DNA of 64,000 nucleotides from Paramacrobiotus metropolitanus (Eukaryota; Tardigrada; Eutardigrada; Parachela; Macrobiotidae): NCBI RefSeq assembly GCF_019649055.1, contig NW_026570351.1, positions 1 to 64,000 of the forward strand, read 5' to 3'. Shown piece by piece: positions 56,301 to 64,000 of this stretch (position 1 is its first letter; each line of letters starts with the position of its first letter). The notes under the pieces were generated by a model. It saw only the letters and a program-made list of their open reading frames with translations, ran no database searches and was not told where the DNA came from. The position numbers and the translations under genes were made by a program.

Positions 56301-59300
56301 AGTTAGGGTTTTTCGGTTATAGAAACGGTTTTTTGGGACATTTATCCGATTATAGAGTAGATTATGATATCCGATTGCCGGATAAAAACAAGATATTCAT
56401 GAGAAAATAAACAAATTCGGATAAAGATTTGGATTAGGGTAATCTCAAAAACTGTCGGGTAAGATCAGGACAAAGAAACGGAAATCCAACCCGATGCCCA
56501 TCTCTATACTGTGGTATTATATGTACGTTTAAACAAAAAAATTAAGAATTATCTACTGTAAATTTAGAACCGGCCAATGTGACCGGGTAAGTCTTCTTTA
56601 ATTTATTCCAATCACTGCAAGTAAGAATTTTCCGGCTGCCACTCCAATAAATGTTCCTTCATGTTCAATACTCAAAATTCTCGTTCATCATTTGGGATGG
56701 ATCGTTTGACTGGAAATGTAAACTGTCAAGGAGATTTGAAGACTGTGTGATTTAAAAACTGACTTTTTTAATCTCTTTATCATAGAGAACGGATCGAACA
56801 CTTTGTGGCCATACGGACGACTTCCTTATATAATAAGCGACGAATATGGTAAAACCGCAAAATTAAGATTCAAGTTAACAAATGGTAATACAGTATACGC
56901 CGCAACGACAAACAGCATGAATACGTGTGCTGGCTCAATCTTCGACGGAAAAATATTCTGTTGTCAAGTTGGGAACAACGCCGCTTTTTATCAGTACGTA
57001 CTTTTTCAGATGTGAATAGCAAATTAATGATCAAAGAAGCCATGGATTGAAATTGAACACCAGGTTCCCGTTAACTGCATTACGTTTACGGAACGAACAA
57101 ACGAAGCTAACTATCTACACTTCCAGCCTCCGCCAAAGTAAGTGCCCTAAATTCCTAATGGATACCTAGTACCTACTCTAATGGTAAGCTCTAAAGCGTG
57201 TAGTATGCTCTCGTACTGTGAGCAAATATGAACCGCTAACAGCATTTCGGCGCGTGGTGACGAGGTAACTGATCCGAGGGAATAAATAAAAATTGCAGTC
57301 GATTTTAATGGGCACAGTGTGTTTCCACTTGTCACATTATGACAAAATCCTGAGTAGTGCTGCAGCCAGTACACTAGGTACAGCATACTGCTTGATGTGT
57401 ACGGTCACTACGGTGTTATTGCGCCATTGTTTTGGGTCTTTGCGTACTCTGCTTTTGCACAGGGAATAGATTGTCGTATTCTGGAGTAATTGTTTCATCG
57501 AAAGCATTAGGCAAGATAAATTTTCGGTGCGGAAGTTTTGACGCGAATACATAAGTGAATTTAATTACTGGCCATAACTGCAACTCTGATCTAACGAACA
57601 CCAAACATCGCACACGACAGCAGTGCCAGTCAGAGCACCCAGCTTTCCGAATTCTATTCCTTGATCCTGTTAAAAGCAGAAAATACTCTGCAAGAGGAAA
57701 ATTGACGGGAAAATTTTCAAAGGGAGTACTTCGATTTATTTCATATCTCGGTCACTTTATTTATACAGTTTCGTATTTCGGTCACCGTGTAGTTAAATTT
57801 CCTTTCAAAACGAAATTCAGAGAAATGATTACACATAGTTTTCATAAAAACGATTTCTCTCATTAAATTTGAACGTAAAAATACATAATTTTTTTATGAA
57901 AAACCTAACAAATAACAAAAACTCTGAACCGGGAGAAACGCGATAACCCGGTCTTTCACGTCTATAAAATCTCAACAAATGAAATTATTGGGCCCGAAAC
58001 GTGAGGGTTGGGTGAACTTGCTGAGCGAACTGCATACTGACGGGTGGCTACAGGCAACTGTGCGATCAACAGCTATTCAGGTTGCAAATTTACGGACCCT
58101 GGAGAGGCGAAACGGAAAAGCTCGTGGAGAAGGTTGGCAACGGCATAGATTCCGCCACAGGCCAGAAACGGGCGAAGGAGTTTTTTAGACAGCGGTTATC
58201 TATCCAAATGCAACGGGGAAATGCGATATGTGTCATGGGGACGATCCCCGAACAGGATAGCAATGAAGAAGTGTTTTTGTTATGAATTTTGTTTCCGTAG
58301 TTAGACTTGTATGTGATGCATATTAAAAGTGTGGCACTCAAAGTGACCGGAGTATGAAATAAAGCGAAGTTTTTTATTTATAAAACCTGAATTCAAAATT
58401 CAGTCCGCTCATACTACAGCATTAAAGACAATAGTGCAGCCCAATATTATAGCGTGAAAGAGAATAAACGATTCAAGAGACATTATTTAAGTATTGAAAA
58501 TGAAAGAAAACTGCTCGCTCTGAGCACCCTTTAGTCTCTAACGTAAAGCGCTGCTGCACCGGTTTTACGGCTCCATTGTTTGAAATTGTTAAGGATGTAA
58601 AATTGCAGGACAAATTTGGGCGTTAGCGGTTGTTCGTCCTATGTGGGAATGTGGGGCGGAGAGCAGCAAGTTTACTTGGATCCAGAAGAATGCATGACGA
58701 CAGGAATCATACAACACGAAATCCTTCATGCTCTCGGCCTTCACCACGAACACAGTCGACCGGATCGGAATGCCAGTATAACAGTTCAGTGGGAGAATAT
58801 TCAAGAAAACCGGAAAACAAATTTTCGCGTAATTCCCGAAATGCGAACATTCGGAACGGAATACGATCTTGATTCACTCATGCATTATGGATTGTATGAT
58901 TTTTCCCGATCCATAGCTGATCGCCTGGCCGTTATCGTACCGAAGCATGGAAGCGGGCACCGATTAGGGCAGCGGAAGGGACTCAGTGTGCGCGATATCG
59001 CGAAGCTGCGGAACGCCTACAACTGCCAGCCGCGGCGAGACGGACTATACGATCCTAATTTGATTGATCTACCGAATTTTTCCGCGGATCCACTACCATA
59101 CGACGCGTGCATGCTGCAGTTTAATCAGCAGTGTAGCCGGTTCGATGATTCACCCGAAGAGTGCAGAAATATAACACATGCCGGATTAGTCATCAACTGT
59201 AAAGGAGACTACGCCCCCGTGCGCAGCATGGCTCAAGCCATGGGACAATACGGAATGTACGCCATCTGGGTGCTATTGCGGGAGAGATTGATAGAGTACG

Positions 59301-59323
59301 ATTGTAGCCGGCAGAAAGGTTGA
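53356..59323 (+). CDS. Astacin-family zinc metalloprotease (five exons, one frame break)
   Basis: Exons 53356-53461, 53597-53737, 56786-56848, 57010-57137 and 58609-59323 have GT-AG borders and agreeing phases and would give about 383 residues. Order: signal peptide (MSANSFLYAAVLLQVLAYA), acidic propeptide with DDILYGDG (a possible aspartate-switch motif), mature start LWPYGRLPYII, PVNCITFTERTNEANYL, SGCSSYVGMWGG, zinc site HEILHALGLHHEHSRPDR, Met-turn SLMHYG, then a C-terminal extension with four further cysteines. Exon 4 carries one extra T at 57047-57048 that breaks the frame after KEAMD; removing one base would restore a standard astacin helix. This is either a recent disabling mutation or a sequencing error. 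Introns hold mobile elements. Secreted protease; substrate unknown. Confidence 0.78.
54361..55035. mobile_element. hAT-like non-autonomous element in astacin intron 2
   Basis: Ends are inverted: CAGTGCCGCTCTACA on the left and the same reading inward from the right, with a second shared block CTATACAGGCCTGCTACTGATC-like further in. It is flanked by GTTTAAG (54354-54360 and 55036-55042), giving a 7-8 bp target duplication. CAGTG termini with an 8-bp duplication are typical of hAT elements. The 675-base body has no transposase. Confidence 0.72.
55048..56015. mobile_element. pogo-like foldback element with IR/DR ends
   Basis: Arms 55048 to about 55335 and about 55725-56015 are reverse complements at an estimated 95 percent or better. 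TA flanks both ends (55046-55047, 56016-56017). Each arm holds two copies of ATGGTCGTTTAAGTGAAACAC-like sequence about 39 bases apart, the inverted-repeat/direct-repeat layout of some Tc1/mariner and pogo elements. The 390-base centre has a transposase scrap (55435-55566). Two identical-looking frames in the arms are mirror images, not genes. Confidence 0.78.
55435..55566 (+). pseudogene. Transposase N-terminal scrap (psq/pogo-type HTH)
   Basis: A 43-codon frame begins MEKRIISACTDVKEKG, LSLREAASVHAV, which resembles the first two helices of the pipsqueak/pogo-type helix-turn-helix that binds transposon ends, then runs into AT-rich repeats and a stop. It supports a pogo-like origin for the surrounding element. 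Only a remnant. Confidence 0.5.
57979..58285 (+). mobile_element. Second restriction-like-endonuclease LINE scrap
   Basis: About 58110-58285 reads LVEKVGNGIDSATGQKRAKE, FFRQRLSIQMQRGNAICVMG, matching the end of the LINE fragment at 38220-38360 (LRQRLSLEIQRGNAASVMGT). It lies in the last intron of the astacin gene, on the same strand. Frames before it are broken. Confidence 0.6.
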
Positions 59324-59950
59324 CAGGCTCACGGCTCACGCATCAAACCCTTTTGCCGGCAAAAAAGTTTGTTAACTTTTTTGACGGGCGAATTGGCTCA
59401 CGGTTGGTAAACCGTAAAAATACGTGTTACGAGAGCCGGTACCTAGGTCTATTGTAAATAACCATTGTTAACCATTAAACGATGTTTTCGACTAATCTTC
59501 AAGATACTGTAGTCTGCAGAATATAAGTGCAGTCCGTTGTCCAATACTCCTAGTGCAAAACAGTTTTCGCAAACATTATTCATTACGCAATGTTTTTGGA
59601 AACGATCTCTAGTTGGAAACGAGCCGCAAAACCGGTTTGGTTGTGAAAGCAATGGCTGAATGCAATGTAGAAAAGTCGCCCGGTGAGGAAAATCTAAGAA
59701 ATCAAATAGATAAAAATGCTGCTACTTTTTGTTCGTGTTTTCGTAGTCCAGTACGGTCACAAGGGTGTCAGGCAGGTTGGTTGACAATAACTATGTAAGC
59801 CTGCGTGCCAGGCAGGATGGCTCACGTTCGTGAGCAATTACGCCGGGCAGGATTGCTCACGTATAATTAGGATTTAACTATCCAAACCGAATAAAGAAAC
59901 TAGTCAACAACTGCGTTAATTAATGTGATGACTGACAGATATGGATGACT
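59324..59950. repeat. Repeat-rich interval between astacin and the DIRS element
   Basis: GGCTCACG-type words recur at 59326, 59394, 59817 and 59855, and a GxCAGGCAGGxTGG unit occurs near 59766, 59800 and 59843. A perfect 16-base palindrome GCTCACGTTCGTGAGC is at 59818-59833. Some of this may belong to the 3' terminal region of the DIRS-class element, whose end I cannot place. Confidence 0.45.
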
Positions 59951-60075
59951 ACTTGCATGTTAAAATCCGTGGTGAGCGAGTGCCGGTAATGGGATGGGAA
60001 ACCGAGAAGAAGGCCAGAGCGGACAGATGTCGCCGTTTCGATTAGGAGGTCGAAGACGCGCGCCCATTGCTCCCC

Positions 60076-61080
60076 CTAGCCTTCCTTCTGGCCACTTGCC
60101 CCCAAACAAGACGTTCCGTACAGGTTTACTTGACTGGGATTGGTCTTTCGGATGTAGCGACGCACACAGGTGCTCTTCCACCGTCCGGCTCGCATGATAT
60201 CCGGCTCAGGAATGTTTCCTTTGGCTGCGGTAGTGGCTGCTCCAATGCGAAAGCTGTGCGTGTTTAGGCGGTCGCGTTCGGGGTGGCCCCAGAGCAGCTT
60301 CCGGATGTGGTGCAGCACGGATGCTCGTGTGAGGTGTTGACCCGAGCGAAAGGAGAAGAATGGACTGTCCGCGCGGGCTTTGGTGGTGCGGCTATGGATG
60401 TAGCGTTCGTATGCTCGCACCGGACAAACCGAGCGGTTAGTTGCAGTCAAGCGAAGTACAACGCCACTTCCAAGTTGGTCGGTTTTTGAACGTTTGATGT
60501 GCACTGTAATGGCCTCGTCTTCCGTCTCCACGTCGCGCGACAGCAGAGTGCGGTGGCGGTCATGAGACGTCGGTGATGGTGAGACGAGCTCGCTTATGCG
60601 CATGAAACCGAAGAATGCCATGGTGAAGGCACACCACAGCATACTGATATTGGAGACGTCCAGTGCACTGAGACGCAGGCGGTCCTTCAGTTTGCGCATC
60701 AGTGGCATGGTGATCGGAAGTCGTTTGTCTGATTTGGACGCTGACAGTCGGACGAAGCCACTGATCGTGCGCTTGACGATGTCGGCGTTGGCTGGGCTAT
60801 CAGCATCGGCTTCGCGATGCAGGTTGTGGATGGCGGCCACGTAGACTTTGGCGGTGCTTACGCTAGCGCCTCCATCGTGTAGGCTGGCGATAAACCGGGC
60901 CACGGTAGTTGGCTCCGCTGGCAGTGGTGTAAGACGGCGAGCAGTGCAGAAGTTGATGAAGCGCGTTGCTCCTACCCGGTATGTGGACCGTGTGGATGTT
61001 GCGATGTGGGCTTCCAGGAGACGGCTCAGCGATGGGGATGCTCGTAGGTTAGGCGGAGATCGTTGAAGATATTCGGGCAC
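60076..61080 (-). CDS. Tyrosine recombinase of the DIRS-class element
   Basis: 334 residues. The N-terminal SAM-like core-binding region (SLSRLLEAHIATSTRSTYRV, about 17-36) is followed by the catalytic domain with Arg161 (GFMRISEL), the HxxR pair His275/Arg278 (THSFRIGAA), Trp301 in the second His/Trp position (AGRWKS) and nucleophile Tyr309 (RRYIR). It would insert the circular DNA copy without making target duplications. ATG overlaps the end of the RT/RNase H frame, so translation may depend on reinitiation or a separate message. All catalytic residues present; probably active. Confidence 0.85.
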   Translation of the reverse strand: MPEYLQRSPPNLRASPSLSRLLEAHIATSTRSTYRVGATRFINFCTARRLTPLPAEPTTVARFIASLHDGGASVSTAKVYVAAIHNLHREADADSPANADIVKRTISGFVRLSASKSDKRLPITMPLMRKLKDRLRLSALDVSNISMLWCAFTMAFFGFMRISELVSPSPTSHDRHRTLLSRDVETEDEAITVHIKRSKTDQLGSGVVLRLTATNRSVCPVRAYERYIHSRTTKARADSPFFSFRSGQHLTRASVLHHIRKLLWGHPERDRLNTHSFRIGAATTAAKGNIPEPDIMRAGRWKSTCVRRYIRKTNPSQVNLYGTSCLGASGQKEG

Positions 61081-63008
61081 GGCGTTGGAAGTGTATCCGC
61101 TAGCGGTGCAAAACGTCGAAAACGCAATACCTGGAAACGAGATAGTGCATCAGCTATGCCGTTGTCCACGCCTTTAACATGTTTGAGCGTAAAGGTCATG
61201 TTGTTATCCGCGGCTGCAGCCGTCATGCGACGCATGAGATCTAACACGCCTGGATTCTTTGACCGAAGACTCTCCCACGCTCGTGTTGCGCCTTCGTTGT
61301 CGGTGTGGAAGATGATCTTCCAGCACCACAACCGCTTCCCCCAAACAAGCATTGCTAATAGAATCGGAACCATTTCGAGGTATTCAATGGGAACCGATAG
61401 CTCGTGAATCCAAGACGGCCAACGCTGATGGAACCATTCACCATTGAAGTACGCTCCCAGACCGATTGTGCCGGAAGCATCCGTGTACAGGTGGAAGATG
61501 TCGGAGGTGCTCCACGATGGCTTTATGAAGGAGGCGGTCCCGTTCCACTTCGGGAGGAAGGTGCGCCACCAGTCAATGTCGCGGTGAAAGTCCGTATTGA
61601 TGTATATCGTGCGTTGGCCATGTTGTTCTGACAAAAGTCGGATGAGCCGGCGGGTGAAAAGCCGGCTGGTGGGGACACATTTTGATGCAAATTGCAGTGT
61701 GCCGATCAAGCTTTGGTGCTCTGATGCACTGCATTGTGTGCGGTTTGACCAAGACTGAAGGGCGTCTAGGATCTCTTGGTGCTTACCGGGAGGTAAACTT
61801 ACTGTGTGGGCAACAGTGTCTAGGACAATGCCGAGGAATGTCAACCGAGTTGCGGGTCCTTCGGTTTTGTCTTCGGCGAGAGGAACCCCAAGCTCGTTGC
61901 ACGTCTCGCGCATTGAATGCATTAGCGTTGCACACTGTCCCGTTCTCGGGCGGCCGAGGAACAAGAAGTCGTCAACGTAATGCAAGAATGATGACAAGCC
62001 GCAGCTTCTGGAGACCGCCCAGTAGACGGCCTCCGCGAACTGTTCGAAAAGGTAGGGAGCTGAGCGACACCCAAATGGCAAAACTATGTCGAAATAGTAA
62101 TTACCGTCATGGCAGTATCCAAGGAGGTTCCAATCTTCTCGGCGGACGGGAATGAGGCGGAAGGCGGATTTGATGTCCATCTTTGCCATTTCTGTAGACG
62201 GTCCGAGGTCAAGGATGATCCGAATGGCATCGTCGACGGAGCAGTACTGCAGTGGCATGTTGTCCGTTGAGATGGAATCATTGACGCTTTGACCCACTGG
62301 TTGTGATAGATCCATGATGGTTCGGATGTCCCCGTCTTTCTTTTCGCGGACGCCCAAGGCGTTTACGACAAAGTTTTCCAGAGGCGGTTGCGTGAATGGG
62401 CCGGCAGTGTGTCCCCGGGCGACCTCTTTCTGGATGCTGGTTCCCAGAGCGCGGTGGTGTTTCCGGGCTGTGTGTGAGTTGGGAGTGTGGCGGGAAAACT
62501 GTGGTCCGCGGTAGCCAAGATCGACGTCGGTTATTAAGGAAGAAACAATAAAAGAAACAAAACGTGGGTTAGGATGGTCAGCCAGCAGTCTCGCAAAGGC
62601 CTCTGGTCGCAGGGGTGTCGTGACCTTTGCTGGCACTGTGGCGATGTCAGTTGGCGTTGCGACACTGCGGAGCCTTGTGGCCGGCCCCTCCACAGATGAG
62701 GCAGACGTGCTTGAACTGCCGCTTACATGGCTCGGTGCAGTTGGTGAAGTTGTAGTTCTTGCAGATATTGTTGCCGTCTGCGGCGGTGCTTGTCCGAAAG
62801 GGCTGCTGTTGGTGACCCGGGAATCCTTTGCGTGGTACCGGGCACTGCGCGATGAAATGACCACTGGATCCGCAGTTTCTGCAGGTGTCGCGCTCGTTGG
62901 GGGCCCTCTGGTTCCGGTCGCGCACGTGGAGTTCCGACGTCGCTTCCCGGTGACCGTTTTGGCTGGTGTCGGCGTAGGTGTCGTCGTGCTGGTGTCCCCA
63001 TAGATCAA
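61026..63008 (-). CDS. Reverse transcriptase / RNase H of the DIRS-class element
   Basis: 660-codon frame. The first about 115 residues overlap gag in another frame and are low-complexity Thr/Ser, so the true protein probably begins after them. RT: LGYRGP (164-169), VREKKDGDIRTIMDLS (220-235), motif A MDIKSAFR (277-284), VLPFGCRSAPYLFEQ (309-323), catalytic YVDD (344-347), FLGIVLD. RNase H: YTDASG (508-513), Glu near 542, HTDNEGA (568-574) and VDNGIADALSR (614-624). This is the RT-RNase H arrangement of DIRS-like elements, with no integrase after it. Uninterrupted. Confidence 0.85.
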   Translation of the reverse strand: MIYGDTSTTTPTPTPAKTVTGKRRRNSTCATGTRGPPTSATPAETADPVVISSRSARYHAKDSRVTNSSPFGQAPPQTATISARTTTSPTAPSHVSGSSSTSASSVEGPATRLRSVATPTDIATVPAKVTTPLRPEAFARLLADHPNPRFVSFIVSSLITDVDLGYRGPQFSRHTPNSHTARKHHRALGTSIQKEVARGHTAGPFTQPPLENFVVNALGVREKKDGDIRTIMDLSQPVGQSVNDSISTDNMPLQYCSVDDAIRIILDLGPSTEMAKMDIKSAFRLIPVRREDWNLLGYCHDGNYYFDIVLPFGCRSAPYLFEQFAEAVYWAVSRSCGLSSFLHYVDDFLFLGRPRTGQCATLMHSMRETCNELGVPLAEDKTEGPATRLTFLGIVLDTVAHTVSLPPGKHQEILDALQSWSNRTQCSASEHQSLIGTLQFASKCVPTSRLFTRRLIRLLSEQHGQRTIYINTDFHRDIDWWRTFLPKWNGTASFIKPSWSTSDIFHLYTDASGTIGLGAYFNGEWFHQRWPSWIHELSVPIEYLEMVPILLAMLVWGKRLWCWKIIFHTDNEGATRAWESLRSKNPGVLDLMRRMTAAAADNNMTFTLKHVKGVDNGIADALSRFQVLRFRRFAPLADTLPTPCPNIFNDLRLTYEHPHR

Positions 63009-63908
63009 AGTTGTATGGGGGAGCCGTCATGTACGTTCGGAACTGCTTGTCGTAATCAAGCCATTGATCTACTGGGATACCACGGTCGGCGTATCCAGCC
63101 ATCAAGTCTTGATACTTCAGAAGAGGAATGGTCAGTTCAGGAATGACAGACGTCCGATATGCAGCGAATACGGTAAAAGCGCGGATCCATGCCGGAAATG
63201 AGTCTACTGTGACGTGTCCATCATGCGGTTTCAAAATGACATGACCTTTGCTGATCACCATTTTCGATGCTCCGTCCCTAGGCTTCTCCACCCGATTCTT
63301 TGGCAGGAGGCTGTCAAAGTCGACATATCGGGTCGGATCCAGCAGTTTGGAGCGGACTTTCTCGGGTACAGCCGGCAGATGGCGTGATTGACGATAGTGG
63401 GTATCTGCCAAGTCACCCAGTCTGCTGAATACGTCACGGCGGCCAAGTCTGTCTTTAAAAGTGCGGCGAGGGGGAGAGTCTTCGGAACGTGAGCTGGATT
63501 GCGAGTGCTCTTACCTCGATCGTTGCGGTGTCTTCCATGGCTTCTGGAGCGTTTCCGGTGTGGTCGCGGGTTGCTCTCGCTCGTAATATGACGCTGGTCA
63601 TTGTCCCCGATGCGGACCCGGAGATGTGGACCCGTGTCCGATGACGGGGACATACGAGCGTCCGGGTGGGGATTCAGCATTTGCAATATGCTGTCGATCT
63701 GCTGCTGCTGCTTTGCCTGCTGCTCAATCAGGGTTCTGATGTCTGACTGCTGTGATGCCGGCAGTACAACCTGAACCTCCGAGTTGACGGCAGGCGGTGG
63801 CGGTGTTCCGGGTATTAAGCTTTGTCGTGGCAGCGCCTGCGGCGGGGGTTGGGTTGAGGATGTGCAAGATACTGTCCAATTGTTGCTGCTGCTTGGCCTG
63901 CTGCTCAA
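62647..63908 (-). CDS. Gag-like protein of the DIRS-class element, in two frames
   Basis: The N-terminal part (63908-63255) has Pro/Gln-rich sequence with LIEQQAKQQQQIDSILQML (a short coiled coil) and RPHRKRSRSHGRHRNDRGKS; the C-terminal part (63411-62647) reads through YPxxK-like capsid helices to zinc motifs CRNCGSSGHFIAQC and CKNYNFTNCTEPCKRQF, then CLICGGAGHKAPQC. The two parts overlap by about 150 bases in different frames, which means a frameshift mutation, sequence error or programmed shift. Upstream, 63948-63724 repeats the QQAKQQQQ segment in a third frame because of a 181-base tandem duplication. Confidence 0.6.
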
Positions 63909-63995
63909 TCAGAATTCTCAAGTCTGGCTGCTGAGATGCCGGTTGCACAACGTGAACTACTGAGTTGACGGCAGGTGGCGGTGGTGTCGCAGGCC
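63674..63995. repeat. 181-bp tandem duplication in DIRS gag
   Basis: Two units offset by 181 bases (63691 and 63872 mark equivalent positions) share CTGCTGCTCAATCAG, CTGCTGxGATGCCGG and GAGTTGACGGCAGG. Since 181 is not a multiple of three, the two copies are in different frames. The second unit may run off the window. Confidence 0.7.
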
Positions 63996-64000
63996 TCCCG

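Larger units (their letters stand above)
59960..64000 (-). mobile_element. DIRS-class (tyrosine recombinase) retrotransposon, cut by the window edge
   Basis: Minus-strand order gag, RT plus RNase H, tyrosine recombinase, with no integrase, protease or LTR: the layout of DIRS/PAT/Ngaro-type elements. RT and recombinase frames overlap by 55 bases. The 5' end lies beyond 64000; the 3' end is somewhere left of 60076. RT, RNase H and recombinase catalytic residues are all present in open frames; only the N-terminal gag part shows damage (a 181-bp out-of-frame tandem duplication). I see no split or inverted terminal repeats inside the window, so the subclass is undecided. Confidence 0.82.

Noticed and set aside
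62620-63003. Plus-strand Val/Gly-rich frame
   Set aside because: Antisense shadow of the DIRS gag/RT overlap.
1-64000. tRNA or rRNA genes
   Set aside because: No B-box-like GGTTCGAATCC with a partner stem and no conserved rRNA words were seen by eye; a covariance scan would be needed to exclude weak cases.
1-64000. Bacterial origin or horizontally transferred operon
   Set aside because: Introns, animal gene families and eukaryotic mobile elements throughout; no Shine-Dalgarno-spaced gene runs.

Overview
This window is eukaryotic, almost certainly from a small-genome metazoan. Genes are split by spliceosomal introns, often only 50-120 bases long, and the families are animal ones: receptor guanylyl cyclase, class A GPCR, astacin metalloprotease and secreted LRR proteins. 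The mobile elements (DIRS-type, jockey/I-type and restriction-like-endonuclease LINEs, hAT, pogo-like, Harbinger-like, Helitron-like) also fit. I suspect an ecdysozoan such as a tardigrade, but nothing here proves that. I saw no prokaryotic operon, CRISPR array, rRNA or tRNA.

Layout. 337-6003 (+) is the 3' part of a receptor guanylyl cyclase gene, dead and split by two retrotransposons: a 1.1 kb gag-only LTR element and a 5'-truncated LINE. 6968-8860 (-) is a four-exon class A GPCR. From 10 to 53 kb lies a cluster of at least nine copies or pieces of one secreted LRR/LRRCT-like family on both strands: five apparently intact two-exon genes (10057-11242, 15404-16913, 27776-29403, 44034-45024, 46278-47501) and four or more decayed copies. 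Between them are non-autonomous DNA elements with terminal inverted repeats, Helitron-like ends, dispersed repeats, a decayed helical-protein gene (21.6-24.3 kb), a two-exon multipass membrane protein gene (40746-41904) and the end of a restriction-like-endonuclease LINE (37.4-38.4 kb). 53356-59323 (+) is a five-exon astacin gene whose introns hold a hAT-like element, a pogo-like foldback element and another LINE scrap. From about 60 kb to the right edge, on the minus strand, is a DIRS-class element with gag, RT/RNase H and tyrosine recombinase. Its RT and recombinase frames are open with catalytic residues present.

How it fits together. The host genes are secreted or membrane proteins (receptors, a protease, LRR proteins), so the region looks like a rapidly evolving accessory neighbourhood. 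The LRR copies share a phase-1 intron directly after the signal peptide, which shows descent by local duplication. Much of the remaining DNA can be assigned to mobile elements by terminal repeats and target-site duplications. Exon limits were read by eye from splice sites, reading phase and family resemblance; no transcript or database evidence was available.
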